A DNA stretch of 64,000 bases, taken from the NCBI RefSeq assembly GCF_004764705.1, contig NZ_SHLX01000031.1:45844-109843 (forward strand), in the 5' to 3' direction. The stretch is from Paenibacillus cymbidii. GTDB lineage: Bacteria > Bacillota > Bacilli > Paenibacillales > NBRC-103111. How positions within the stretch are numbered: the first letter of the stretch is position 1; each line of letters starts with the position of its first letter. Below, in pieces: positions 16,088-25,055 of the stretch. A program made the position numbers and the translations under genes. The notes under the pieces are model-generated. The model did not search any database, was not told the DNA's origin, and saw only the letters and a list, made by a program, of their open reading frames with translations.

Positions 16088-17890
16088 ATGAAGACGCACA
16101 AAAGAGGATTGGCCTTGCTGCTGGCGGCGCTGATCGCCATCGTCTGGGCCGTTCCTTACGCGGGAGCCGTATCGACGACAACGCTGCAAATTTCGATGTT
16201 GACCAATCCAGCCGTTCCGACGGTGAACGACACGGTGTACAAGCCCGAAGCTACCGTCAACGGCACGGTTTATACGCTGGAAGCGGGGGCGTTGCTCGTT
16301 GGCGACAAGCCTTACGTGCCGCTTAAGTTTCTGGGCGATACAATGGGCGTGAAAGTACAATGGAACGAAAAAACGAAGCTTGTCGAGATGGTCGCCGGCA
16401 AAGCGAAAATCGAATTCGACATCGCGCAGAAGCAGGTGCTCATTAACGGCGTCAGCCGGTCTTCCGATACGATCGCCTACATGTCGGGCGATAAACTGCT
16501 CGTGCGTCTCGACTGGTTCGCCGATTATACGGGCGCGAAGCAATATTACGATGCCGCCGCGCGCAAGATCGATATCGTCTACGTGAAACGGCCGGACGAA
16601 ATCAGCGACTCGTCGGAGGTGTCGCAGCCGGTGGCGAAGTTCACGTTCGCCAAGTCGACGTACAAGGTCGGCGAGCCGATCGAATATGTCGATCTGAGCT
16701 ACGACCCCGATGCGGAAGGGTTGCCCAAGTATGAGTGGAGCGGCAAACAGGACGCGTTCTTCACTTCCGGCACTTACAGCATCACGCTCAAAGTAACGGA
16801 CGGCTCGGGGCACGTCAGCAAGCCGTATACGCGTACGATCAAGATCAGCCCGGACGTGTACATTCCGAACGAGCTGGAATACAAGATGCACTTTTTGCCG
16901 GTCGGTTCCTTCATCAAGACGGATTGGAGCATGATTTGGGCCAACTTCTGGGATTTGCCGATCCTGCCGACGAAAGTCGTCGAGGACCGCTCGCGCACGC
17001 TGATCGTCAGCGACAGCCCCGAGACGATTATGCAGAAAGGCATCCTGTACCAGGAGCGGGTGAACGGCAAAGCGCGGCTGTACGCGGACCATGTCAACGG
17101 CACCGAGGATAAAGTGCAGTTCGTCATCATGGCGCGCAATACATCGAACAAGCCGGTTACGATCCGAACGACGAACAAGGGCGAAGTGTACCCGTCGATC
17201 TACGCCAACCTGATCGGCCACGAAGCGTCCGTCGACTTCATGCTGCACGACCCGCAGAACATTGCGCCGCTCGTCGTGCCGCCGGGTCAAGGCTACGTGT
17301 ACGTGCAGATGCCGGACTTCTATCCGGGCCAAGGCGTGAACGTGTTCTACGATGTGGAGACGGACGGCGAAATCGAGTTTTCGTTCGTGGCGATGGACAA
17401 CTCGATCTCCACGCCGACATCGGCGTCGCTCGGCTTCTACAAGCCGCTCGACTTCAACGGCCATGTGCGCGGCACGTTCCCGGTGGCGGACAAGACGTGG
17501 AACGTCGACATGAGCAGCTTCACGAGGCCGCAGCGGCTGACGATCGGCGACGGCAAGGACGATCCGTTCGTGGCCGGCTACGACCAGCAGCGCCGCATGG
17601 AAGTGAAGAACGACGGCAACTACGGCATGCTTTATCATATTCATGCGGACAAGCCGCGCAAGATGGCGGTGCTGCTGATGGCCAAGGGCGGCGTCTTTAA
17701 AGGGCCGTTCAAAATCAACAACAGCTTCGTCATGGCGCCGGGTTCCGGCGTGCTGCCGGCGTTCGAGAAGGTGCAGGTGCTTGCGCGCACGACGGGCAAA
17801 GAAGATTCGTTCGATATCGAGTTCACGCCGCCGGCAGGCTCGGCGTTCCCGATCGACATCATCTTCTGGCCGCTGGACGAACTGGAATAA
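16088..17890 (+). CDS. Secreted copper-amine-oxidase-N / stalk-domain protein
   Basis: A 600-aa exported protein. Residues 1-27 form a signal peptide (KTHKRG, hydrophobic core, then AGA). Residues about 45-160 resemble the copper amine oxidase N-terminal stalk domain (PYVPLKFLGDTMGVKVQWNE, and a second YMSGDKLLVRLDWFADYTGA), which in Paenibacillaceae is a wall- or glycan-binding module, not an oxidase. A PKD-like beta-sandwich follows at about 180-255 (YDPDAEGLPKYEWSG, TYSITLKVTDGSGH). The C-terminal 340 residues are unassigned. GAAGGAG lies 14 nt before the ATG, a rather long spacing. It is flanked by its own terminator. Confidence 0.75.
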   Translation: MKTHKRGLALLLAALIAIVWAVPYAGAVSTTTLQISMLTNPAVPTVNDTVYKPEATVNGTVYTLEAGALLVGDKPYVPLKFLGDTMGVKVQWNEKTKLVEMVAGKAKIEFDIAQKQVLINGVSRSSDTIAYMSGDKLLVRLDWFADYTGAKQYYDAAARKIDIVYVKRPDEISDSSEVSQPVAKFTFAKSTYKVGEPIEYVDLSYDPDAEGLPKYEWSGKQDAFFTSGTYSITLKVTDGSGHVSKPYTRTIKISPDVYIPNELEYKMHFLPVGSFIKTDWSMIWANFWDLPILPTKVVEDRSRTLIVSDSPETIMQKGILYQERVNGKARLYADHVNGTEDKVQFVIMARNTSNKPVTIRTTNKGEVYPSIYANLIGHEASVDFMLHDPQNIAPLVVPPGQGYVYVQMPDFYPGQGVNVFYDVETDGEIEFSFVAMDNSISTPTSASLGFYKPLDFNGHVRGTFPVADKTWNVDMSSFTRPQRLTIGDGKDDPFVAGYDQQRRMEVKNDGNYGMLYHIHADKPRKMAVLLMAKGGVFKGPFKINNSFVMAPGSGVLPAFEKVQVLARTTGKEDSFDIEFTPPAGSAFPIDIIFWPLDELE

Positions 17891-17928
17891 GCTTCGCCGC
17901 CCGGTCAAGGGCAGCGATTAAAGAAGCG

Positions 17929-17969
17929 ACGGACCTTGCGCCCCTATAGGGAGGCGGGGTCCGTTTTTT
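17929..17969 (+). terminator. Terminator of the stalk-domain gene
   Basis: A stem ACGGACC...GGTCCGT with an inner CCC/GGG pairing is followed by six T residues, about 40 bp after the stop. Confidence 0.85.
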
Positions 17970-18069
17970 GCGGCGTTGAGGCTATTTTTTCGCAGATCGG
18001 TCGTCATTGTCCAGAGAAATGCCAGAATCGCGTGGTAAAATGATAGGAAAACGAAGAAGGCAGATAGCG

Positions 18070-19203
18070 ATGAGAGCGATGATTGTGGATGACGAGCAGC
18101 CGGCGATCGACATGCTGAAGGTGCTGCTCGACGCCGACGGAAGGATAGACGTGACGGGAACGTACCGCAAGCCGCTGGACGCGCTGGCGGCGGTAACGGC
18201 GGCGAAGCCGGATGTCGTGTTTCTCGATATTCAGATGCCGCTGATGAACGGGCTGGAGCTGGCCGAGCTGCTGCTTGCGGCTCACGAGGAACTGGAAATC
18301 GTGTTCGTCACGGCATACGATCGTTATGCGCTCGACGCCTTCAAGGCAAGCGCGATCGACTACTTGCTGAAGCCGATCGACGAAACCGGGCTGGAGCGGT
18401 CCTTGTCGCGGCTGTTCCGGCGCAAGCAAGGAGCGGTGCGGGCCGAGCCGCAACAGCCGCAGGCCGTCAACCTGATCTGTTTCGGCGGATTTGCCATCGC
18501 CTGCGATCTGCCGGACAGCCCGTTTGTGAAATGGCGAACGACGAAAGCCCAGGAACTGATGGCCTACCTGTGCATGAAACGAGGGCAGGAGGTCAGCAAG
18601 TGGCAGATCATGGACGACCTCTGGCCGAATTCCCTCCAGGAGCAGAGCCACTCCCACCTGCATACGACGATCTACCAGATTCGCAAAACGTTGACCGCGC
18701 ACCGCGTTCCGGCCCGCCTGCTGTTTCGCAACTCGCATTATAGCCTCGAAGCGGGCGGCTTGGTCAGCGACATGGAGCAGTTTGCCAAAATGTACGAGGC
18801 GTGCGCCGATATCGGCGACGCCAACATCGCCGATTGCGAGCGTTGTCTCGATCTGTATGCGGGCGATCTGTTCGGAACGTGGGACTACGTGTGGAGCCTG
18901 CAGGCAAGGGAGATGTACCAGCAGCAATTCGCAACGCTTACGAAGCGGGTCAGCCGATACTATTTGCAAACGGAGCGCGCCCAGCCCGCCTTGCAGCGGT
19001 TGCTGAGGCTGATCGACCGACAGCCGCTCGACGAAGCGGCTTACGACATTTTACTTCGGATCGATATCGCGATGAACAACAGGGCCGCTTTTATCGGCCA
19101 TTACCAGAAGCTTGAACAGGCGCTGCGCGCGGAGCTCGGCGTGGAGCCGAACGACGGCATCAGGCAGCTCTGGGAGCAATGGGAAACTACTAACCGGCCG
19201 TAA
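18070..19203 (+). CDS. SARP-type response regulator (REC + winged helix + BTAD)
   Basis: A 377-aa response regulator. The receiver domain (1-120) has MIVDDEQPAID, the phospho-Asp in VVFLDIQMPLMNG and the switch Lys in YLLKPIDE. A SARP-like winged helix follows at about 140-225 (KWRTTKAQELMAYLCMKR, HSHLHTTIYQIRKTL), then a bacterial transcriptional activation domain at 230-375 (RQPLDEAAYDILLRI, LRAELGVEPNDG). ATG 18070 has GAAGAAGG 9 nt upstream and places MRAMIVDDE at the domain edge. It is 15 bp ahead of the hybrid kinase gene and is its likely partner. Confidence 0.9.
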   Translation: MRAMIVDDEQPAIDMLKVLLDADGRIDVTGTYRKPLDALAAVTAAKPDVVFLDIQMPLMNGLELAELLLAAHEELEIVFVTAYDRYALDAFKASAIDYLLKPIDETGLERSLSRLFRRKQGAVRAEPQQPQAVNLICFGGFAIACDLPDSPFVKWRTTKAQELMAYLCMKRGQEVSKWQIMDDLWPNSLQEQSHSHLHTTIYQIRKTLTAHRVPARLLFRNSHYSLEAGGLVSDMEQFAKMYEACADIGDANIADCERCLDLYAGDLFGTWDYVWSLQAREMYQQQFATLTKRVSRYYLQTERAQPALQRLLRLIDRQPLDEAAYDILLRIDIAMNNRAAFIGHYQKLEQALRAELGVEPNDGIRQLWEQWETTNRP

Positions 19204-19218
19204 TGGGAGGCTCTCGCC

Positions 19219-22200
19219 ATGGCGAAAGAAGGAATGCAACCGGGCAAGGGAGAGCGGAAGCAGCCGCAGCGGTTGCAAACGTTTCTGCTGTGGCTGTCGA
19301 CGCTTGTCATCGCAATTACGATTGCCGTGCCGGTTTACAAGGAGTTTGCGGAGCCGGGCCCGAAGGCGGTGGCAGGCGTGCTGGATTTGACGTCCTGGGA
19401 TGCGGACGGTTCGGACATCGTCAAGCTGAACGGCGAGTGGGCGTTCTACTGGAGCAAGCTGCTGGAGCCGGCCGACTTCGCAGGGCCGGACGGCGGCGGG
19501 CTCCAGCAGCCGGTATGGACGAACGTGCCGTCCAGTTGGGATAGCGTCGCAATCGACGGCAAGCGGCTGCCCGCCGTCGGTTACGCGACCTATCGGCTGC
19601 GCGTGCTGATGCCGGTCGAGCACGGCATCTTCGGGGTCAAGACGAGCAATATTCGCGCGGCGAACCGCATCTTCGTCAATGGCGAGCTCATCGGCCAAAG
19701 CGGCAATCCCGCTGCGTCGCCGGACGCGATCGTGCATCGCAACACGCCTTATGCGGGTTATTTTGAGATTAATGCGCCGACGGTCGACATTATCGTCCAG
19801 GTCGCCAGCTTCAAGAGCTTCAACAGCGGCATCGTTCAGGCGATTTCCTTCGGCAACCAGCATGCCGTTTCCAGCTTCAACAACTACAACAACGCGCTCG
19901 ACGGCGGGCTCGCCTGGGGATTTTTGACCATGGCCGTTTATTTTATTGGCATCTATTTCCAGCGGCGGCCGCATCGCGAGCTGCTGTTCTTCGGTCTGTG
20001 CTGCCTGGCGACGATGTTGTTCCTCATGACCCATTCCGAGCGGCTGCTGACCCAGCTGTTTCCGCAGCTGTCGATCGAAGTCCAGTTGTACATCGAGGAT
20101 ATCGCCGCCATTCTGATGGCGTACTTCTTCTCCCGTTATGTGTACCATTCGTTCCCCGGCCTGTATCCGAAACGGCTGCTCCGGGGACTCGAAGTAGCCG
20201 CCGGCTCCGGCATCGTGCTGGTGCTGTTCACCACGGCCAGCTACAACGGCCCGTTCGTGCTTGCACTATCCCTGTCGATACTGGTCGTCATGCTGACCAA
20301 CAGCTACTACATGGCCAAAGCGGCCAAACAGGCGGAGGACGGTTCGGCCTATTTGTACATCGGCATTTTGGGGACGCTCGATTTTGTCGTCGTCAACTTT
20401 TTGAACAACATCTGGAAGCTGGAGGAGCATTATATATTTCCGGCCGCCTTGCCGATTGTCGTCTTGTCGCAGGCGTTGTACATGTCGAAGCAGTACACGC
20501 GGTCGTTCCAAACGATCCAGGACTTGTCCGACCGTTTGTCGGCGCTCGACAAATTGAAGGACGAGTTTCTGGCCAAAACGTCGCACGAACTGAAAACGCC
20601 GCTGAACGGCATCATCAACATCTCGCAATCTCTGCTTGCCGGTGCGGGCGGCGGCCTGAACGCCGTCCAGTCGAGCGACCTCAAGCTGGTGGTCGACACC
20701 GGCAAACGGCTGTCCACGCTGGTCAACGACATTCTCGACTATTCGAAAATGAAAAACCGCGATTTGCAGCTGCGGTTCACCCATTTCGACTGCTGCATGG
20801 TCGTCGACGTGGCGATCGAAATGCTCGGCCATTCGATCCGGAACAAGCCGCTGGCGCTGGTGAACCGGCTGCCCCGCCGCGAATTCGTCGTGTATGCCGA
20901 CGAGAACCGGTTCATGCAGATCGTGTACAATCTGCTGGACAATGCGATCAAATATACGCCGGCAGGCGAAATCGCCATATCGGCCAAACGGGAGGACGGC
21001 TTCGTTCAGGTGACCGTATCCGATACCGGGATCGGGATTCCGGCCGATCAATTCGCCGCCGTCTTCACTTCGTTCGAGCAGCTCGAGCCCAGCTTGACCC
21101 GTTCGCACGGCGGCGTCGGCCTCGGGCTGGCGATCACGCAGCAGCTAGTCGAGCTTCATGGCGGCACGATTCGGGTCCGCTCGGAGGTGGGCGTCGGCAC
21201 GCAGATGACGTTTTCCGTGCCGGCCGGGCGCAGCGACCGGACGAATGGCCGCGAGGCGGACGGCTTGCCGGCGGTCGCCGTCTTCGGCCCCGGGTCGGCC
21301 GCGGCGCAAACGGCCGTCGCCGCGCCCGCGTCGCCGGAGCGCGAGCGCCAGGGGGCGTACGCCATTCTCGCCGTGGACGACGACTACAGCAGCCTGAAGG
21401 CGATGGCGAACCTGCTGGCCGTGGAAGGGTATGCCGTCACGACGGCGGCCAACGGGGAAGAGGCGCTGCGGGCATTGTCGAGCGGCCGCACGTTCGACTT
21501 GTGCATCCTCGATATCATGATGCCGGGGATGTCCGGCTACGAAGTGTGCCGCATCGTGCGCGAGCGGTATTCGCTGCTGGAGCAGCCGATTCTGCTCGTG
21601 ACGGCCAAGAGCCAGTACAACGATCTTGCCGCCGGCCTGGCCGCGGGGGCCAACGACTTCCTGGAGAAGCCGTACGATCATGCGGAGCTGAAAAGCCGCG
21701 TCGGCACGCTCGTCCAGCTCAAGCAATCGGCCGACGAACTGGTGCGCAAGGAGCTGAGTTTCTTGCAGGCGCAGATCAAGCCGCATTTTATTTACAATAC
21801 GCTGAACGCGATTCTCGCCTACAGTTATTCCGATCATCCGCGCTCGCGCAAGCTGCTGCACAATTTCAGCACTTACTTGCGCAATTGCTTCGATTTCAAG
21901 GAGACGACCGCGTTCGTTCCGCTGGAGCAGGAGCTGGCGCTGCTGCAAGCATATGTGGAGATCGAAAAAGCGCGGTTTCTCGACATGCTGGAAGTCAGCA
22001 TCCAAGTCGATCCGGAGATGATCGGCGCGTTCGTGCCGCCGCTGGTGATCCAGCCGCTGGCGGAAAACGCGATCTATCACGGCATCATGAAAAAAGAAAA
22101 CGGCGGGCGCCTGACCGTCTCCGTCGGTCGCGAGCACGATATGCTGCGCATCGAAGTGGCGGATGACGGCGTCGGCATGGCGAGCGAAGCGGAGGAGGGC

Positions 22201-22362
22201 AGGGCGGGGGCGGCCGCCGCGAAGCGCAAAGGGGTGGCGCTGGACAACATCCGCAAGCGGCTGTACCGGTTGTACGGCAGCGAGTTGGTCATTCGCAGCG
22301 AAGCGGGGAAAGGCACGGTCGTGTCCATGACGATTCCGCTCGGCGGCGCGGGGGAGTCGTGA
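19219..22362 (+). CDS. Hybrid sensor kinase with two kinase modules
   Basis: A 1047-aa membrane kinase. One membrane segment near residues 15-35 leads into an extracytoplasmic jelly-roll-like region (LNGEWAFYWSKLLEPADF), then seven predicted helices at about 234-420 resembling 7TMR-DISM sensors. The first kinase follows: HisKA (SHELKTPLNGIINISQ, about 454) and HATPase (DNAIKYTP; GVGLGLAITQQLVELHGG). A receiver at 714-830 has its Asp in CILDIMMPGMSGYE. A second, LytS/YesM-type kinase follows: QAQIKPHFIYNTLNAIL (about 850) and a second HATPase (PLAENAIYHGIM; VALDNIRKRLYRLYG). The design suggests an internal phosphorelay; the SARP regulator just upstream is the natural output. Confidence 0.92.
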   Translation: MAKEGMQPGKGERKQPQRLQTFLLWLSTLVIAITIAVPVYKEFAEPGPKAVAGVLDLTSWDADGSDIVKLNGEWAFYWSKLLEPADFAGPDGGGLQQPVWTNVPSSWDSVAIDGKRLPAVGYATYRLRVLMPVEHGIFGVKTSNIRAANRIFVNGELIGQSGNPAASPDAIVHRNTPYAGYFEINAPTVDIIVQVASFKSFNSGIVQAISFGNQHAVSSFNNYNNALDGGLAWGFLTMAVYFIGIYFQRRPHRELLFFGLCCLATMLFLMTHSERLLTQLFPQLSIEVQLYIEDIAAILMAYFFSRYVYHSFPGLYPKRLLRGLEVAAGSGIVLVLFTTASYNGPFVLALSLSILVVMLTNSYYMAKAAKQAEDGSAYLYIGILGTLDFVVVNFLNNIWKLEEHYIFPAALPIVVLSQALYMSKQYTRSFQTIQDLSDRLSALDKLKDEFLAKTSHELKTPLNGIINISQSLLAGAGGGLNAVQSSDLKLVVDTGKRLSTLVNDILDYSKMKNRDLQLRFTHFDCCMVVDVAIEMLGHSIRNKPLALVNRLPRREFVVYADENRFMQIVYNLLDNAIKYTPAGEIAISAKREDGFVQVTVSDTGIGIPADQFAAVFTSFEQLEPSLTRSHGGVGLGLAITQQLVELHGGTIRVRSEVGVGTQMTFSVPAGRSDRTNGREADGLPAVAVFGPGSAAAQTAVAAPASPERERQGAYAILAVDDDYSSLKAMANLLAVEGYAVTTAANGEEALRALSSGRTFDLCILDIMMPGMSGYEVCRIVRERYSLLEQPILLVTAKSQYNDLAAGLAAGANDFLEKPYDHAELKSRVGTLVQLKQSADELVRKELSFLQAQIKPHFIYNTLNAILAYSYSDHPRSRKLLHNFSTYLRNCFDFKETTAFVPLEQELALLQAYVEIEKARFLDMLEVSIQVDPEMIGAFVPPLVIQPLAENAIYHGIMKKENGGRLTVSVGREHDMLRIEVADDGVGMASEAEEGRAGAAAAKRKGVALDNIRKRLYRLYGSELVIRSEAGKGTVVSMTIPLGGAGES

Positions 22363-22432
22363 TGGAAATCGGCCATGTTTTGGGGCGGTCGATTTCTTGC
22401 GAGCAACGTCAGATTGACTGCTCGGCAACCCG

Positions 22433-22623
22433 AATAGCCCATGAAAAATGGCCTATTTGCCCTATATCGCCCGGCCCGCCTGCAATAGCCAGTGATTTCC
22501 CTGGTTATTTGCCTCAGATCGCCTACAAATCGGCACTTCAAGCGAAATAGCCAGTGATTTCGCTGGTTATTTTGAAGAGGCTGCCCGATTTTGGCGAAAT
22601 AGGCAAGAAAATAGGGCCTATTT
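22433..22623. repeat. Four-unit intergenic module A (AATAGCC class)
   Basis: Units start at 22433, 22484, 22546 and 22598 (spacings 51, 62, 52). The two inner units are AATAGCCAGTG...CTGGTTATTT; the outer two are AATAGCCCATG...GGCCTATTT and AATAGGCAAG...GGCCTATTT. The 25-nt side spacers share ATCGCCCGG-like and GCCCGATTTTGGCGA text, and the 35-nt central spacer holds GCC TACAAATC GGC. A leader TTCTTGCGAGCAACGTCAG precedes it at 22394. The module lies between convergent genes (hybrid kinase and clpP). Confidence 0.85.
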
Positions 22624-22701
22624 TGCAGAGGGTTAGTTGTCGGAAGGGGGAAAGGCGCGCATGAAGCAAAGTGTCTGCTCCATGCAACATCGCTCCACGC
22701 C

Positions 22702-22752
22702 AAAAAAAGGCATCTCCGGGCGGCCGTATAGCCGCTTGGGGATGCCTTTTTG
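22702..22752 (-). terminator. Bidirectional terminator after clpP
   Basis: AAAAAAAGGCATC and GATGCCTTTTT flank a GC-rich inner hairpin. It has T runs on both strands, so it can end clpP from the right and any read-through from the kinase side. Confidence 0.85.
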
Positions 22753-22771
22753 CCTTGCAGGTCAGGTGCGT

Positions 22772-23353
22772 TTACACGCGTTCGATAACCTTGTCGACGA
22801 GACCGTACACGCGCGCTTCCTCGGCGCTCATGAAGTAGTCGCGGTCGGTGTCCTTCTCGATGCGGGCCAGATCCTGACCGGTGCGTTCCGCGAGGATCAG
22901 GTTCAGCTTGTCGCGCATCTTGATGATTCGCTTCGCGCGAATCTCGATGTCGCTTGCCTGGCCTTCCGCGCCGCCCAGCGGCTGGTGAATCATCACTTCG
23001 CTGTTCGGCAAGGCGTAACGCTTGCCCTTGGCGCCCGCGGCGAGCAGGAACGCGCCCATCGACGCGGCCATGCCGACGCAGATCGTGGAGACGTCCGGCT
23101 TGATGAACTGCATCGTATCGAAAATCGCCATGCCCGACGTGATCGAGCCGCCCGGACTGTTGATGTAGATGCTGATGTCCTTCTCGGCATCCTGCGCGGC
23201 GAGGAACAGCAGCTGCGCGATAATCACATTGGCGACAACATCGTTGACCGGCGTACCGAGAAAAATGATGCGGTCCTTCAGCAGCCGCGAATAAATATCG
23301 TAACCGCGCTCGCCGCGTCCGTCCTGTTCGACGACCATTGGGATGAAGCTCAT
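22772..23353 (-). CDS. clpP: ATP-dependent Clp protease proteolytic subunit
   Basis: ClpP forms the 14-mer serine protease chamber fed by ClpC, ClpX or ClpE. The 193-aa protein has the catalytic Ser in GMAASMGAFLL, the His in MIHQPLGG and the Asp in TDRDYFMS. It begins MSFIPMVVEQDGRGERGYDIYSRL, split here as MSFIPMVVEQ and GERGYDIYSR. Start ATG at 23353 follows AAGGAGG. A CtsR box overlaps its -35 element. Confidence 0.97.
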   Translation of the reverse strand: MSFIPMVVEQDGRGERGYDIYSRLLKDRIIFLGTPVNDVVANVIIAQLLFLAAQDAEKDISIYINSPGGSITSGMAIFDTMQFIKPDVSTICVGMAASMGAFLLAAGAKGKRYALPNSEVMIHQPLGGAEGQASDIEIRAKRIIKMRDKLNLILAERTGQDLARIEKDTDRDYFMSAEEARVYGLVDKVIERV

Positions 23354-23391
23354 AGGGAATCCTCCTTGGGTAAGTGATGAACTTTCTCCTA

Positions 23392-23431
23392 ACTATAGCG
23401 AAAAAAAAGCAAAAGGTCAAGAAAGGTCAAA
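23392..23431 (-). promoter_or_regulatory. clpP promoter with overlapping CtsR operator
   Basis: On the minus strand TTGACC (23420-23415), a 17-bp spacer and TATAGT (23397-23392) form the promoter. The plus-strand text GGTCAAGAAAGGTCAAA (23415-23431) matches the CtsR heptad direct repeat with one difference. CtsR bound here would cover the -35 element, giving heat-shock control as in B. subtilis. Confidence 0.85.
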
Positions 23432-23496
23432 TGGCACGCAGGCCCATTGGCGGATGGGGCCGGACAGCGCGCGGCAACGACCGGCGACAAAACCAG

Positions 23497-23685
23497 CATT
23501 ACGGGAAAACCTCCCGTTTTTTTTTCGTTTTTGACTGGAAAAGGGGAAATAGATGGAAAACCTCCTGCTATTTCAGCGCCAAATCGCGAATTCCGGGCAA
23601 ATGGTGAAAAATAACGGGAGGTTTTCCGGTTATTATGGCAAATGGACGGTTTAAGCGCGAATTAACGGGGGGTTTTCCTGTTATT
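23497..23685. repeat. Four-unit intergenic module H (GGAAAACCTCC class)
   Basis: Units of 25 bp start at 23497, 23548, 23610 and 23661 (spacings 51, 62, 51). Units 1 and 2 carry GGAAAACCTCC; units 3 and 4 carry its reverse complement GG(A/G)GGTTTTCC inside AATAAC...GTTATT. The module as a whole is therefore a dyad. The central spacer contains GCGCCAAATCGCG. It sits between the divergent clpP and PhyH genes. The core sequence is unrelated to the AATAGCC class. Confidence 0.8.
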
Positions 23686-23938
23686 TGCTTGCAGCGAGCG
23701 GTGCTGCACGTTTGGGCGGAACACGCGGCGTTGCTTTACCCTGCCAAACTTGCCCCCGGCACCCCGGGCACGGAAAAAAGGAACGTTTGTCGAATAAAAA
23801 GGAATAAATATTTTCAAATTGAAACAAAAAAACATTTAAATTTTCCTTTTCATATGGTACATTGAGGGTGGGCCCGCAAGTTGACTTCGATTGATTGAAT
23901 TTTATCCGCATGCAACAGACAGGAGGGGGAGATCGCCC

Positions 23939-24781
23939 ATGTCGGTATCGCCTTATCAACGGTTCAAGCAAGAGGGCTACCTCGTTTATCCGCAGCTTTA
24001 CGAAGGCGGCCAGTTGGCGCTGATCCGGGAGGCGTGCCTGCACGTGCTGGAGCGATATACGGCGGAGCACGACAGCCAGCGTCCGGAGGAAGATTTCCAC
24101 GTCATCAGACATTTGAACGATCCCAAATGGTTTGCGGGAAGGGAAGATTTATTCCGCGCGCTGCTCGATACCGTCGCCGATCCGCGTTGTCTCGGACCGG
24201 TGGAGCACATTTTTCGCGGACCGTCGCTCTTTCGCTGCACGAGCCTGTTCGTCGCCCCCCGCAAAATAAGCAAGGACGGCGACTGGCACCGCGATTCGCA
24301 GTTTGCCCACGCCGAGGAAGAAGAGAAACGGATTCTTCGCGACATCCGCGATTCGGATCTCGTCGACGGGCTGCAGATGCAAATTCCGCTCTACGACAAC
24401 GCCGATATCGAATACGTTCCCTATTCGGCGAACCGGTACGATTCGCCCGAGGAATATTACATCCGCCTGGCGGACGGATGGAGCCACAACCGCGAGGAAG
24501 GCATGCCGAACGCGATCCGCATGCACCTGCAAGCCGGCGACGGCTTGATCTTCAACCCGTACGGCTTGCATCGCGGCCGCTACCACACGGATAAGCCGCG
24601 GCTGACGCTGATGCTGACGTACACGCCCGAGTCGTGCACGTTCCGCGACACGTTCAGCAACCAGCCGTGGTGTCTGAACGAAGGCTACCTGGACGGCGTT
24701 TCCGCGCGGGCCAGGGCGTATTTTCAGGAATTTATCCGCACGTACCGCGACTTCTGGACGGAGTCGCCGGCAACCCCGTAA
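23939..24781 (+). CDS. Phytanoyl-CoA dioxygenase (PhyH) family protein
   Basis: A 280-aa putative Fe(II)/2-oxoglutarate-dependent oxygenase. The iron-binding HxD is seen in DWHRDSQFAH (about residue 120), and the distal His with the 2-oxoglutarate Arg in GLHRGRYHTDKPRLTLMLTY (about 215). Its substrate is unknown. ATG 23939 has AGGAGGGGG 9 nt upstream. It points toward the sugar-transport island, but a cre site and an inserted repeat separate them, so it is probably a single-gene unit. Confidence 0.8.
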   Translation: MSVSPYQRFKQEGYLVYPQLYEGGQLALIREACLHVLERYTAEHDSQRPEEDFHVIRHLNDPKWFAGREDLFRALLDTVADPRCLGPVEHIFRGPSLFRCTSLFVAPRKISKDGDWHRDSQFAHAEEEEKRILRDIRDSDLVDGLQMQIPLYDNADIEYVPYSANRYDSPEEYYIRLADGWSHNREEGMPNAIRMHLQAGDGLIFNPYGLHRGRYHTDKPRLTLMLTYTPESCTFRDTFSNQPWCLNEGYLDGVSARARAYFQEFIRTYRDFWTESPATP

Positions 24782-24794
24782 CAGACACCAAATA

Positions 24795-24808
24795 AGTAAG
24801 CGTTTTCA
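24795..24808 (+). promoter_or_regulatory. CcpA cre site
   Basis: AGTAAGCGTTTTCA matches the cre consensus TGWAANCGNTNWCA at 13 of 14 positions. It lies 248 bp ahead of the solute-binding lipoprotein gene and implies carbon catabolite control of the transporter and sugar-acid genes. A short inserted element now lies between it and the gene. Confidence 0.65.
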
Positions 24809-24844
24809 TTTATAGAACTTTCGCTCACAGAGTGCTTGAAACAG

Positions 24845-25037
24845 GACCACTATAAGATCGTGTTCAAAAAGCCAGCTTTTCAGCACCGAGAAGGTTGCGA
24901 GAACCCGAAGAAGGAGTAGCGGAGTTTAGTCAAAACCTAAATGAGCAACGGACTTCGAGGGTGAACGCAAGATTCGATGCCGAAAACGCTTCCTGAAAAA
25001 CTTCGTGATCAAAAGCTGGCTTTTAGAACGACCACTA
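24845..25037. mobile_element. MITE-like element with terminal inverted repeats
   Basis: GTTCAAAAAGCCAGCTTTT (24862-24880) and its near-exact reverse complement AAAAGCTGGCTTTTAGAAC (25011-25029) bound about 168 bp without a convincing gene. An 8-bp direct repeat, GACCACTA, lies at 24845-24852 and 25030-25037 and looks like a target duplication, though nine extra bases separate the left copy from the inverted repeat. The exact left boundary is uncertain. The element lies between the cre site and the lipoprotein ribosome binding site. Confidence 0.6.
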
Positions 25038-25055
25038 AAAGGGAGGTACGCGCAA

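Noticed and set aside
22433..22623. Possible CRISPR array, because similar units recur at regular intervals
   Set aside because: Only four units per locus, unequal 51/62/52 spacing, related (not unique) spacers, many separate loci and no cas genes.
22637..23377. Plus-strand open frame covering clpP
   Set aside because: It is exactly antisense to a fully convincing clpP with its own CtsR-controlled promoter.
23501..23525. Unit 1 of module H as a simple Rho-independent terminator (stem plus T run)
   Set aside because: The stem and T run are real, but it aligns base for base with unit 2 of the module at the standard 51-bp spacing, so it is better explained as a module unit. A terminator role is still possible.
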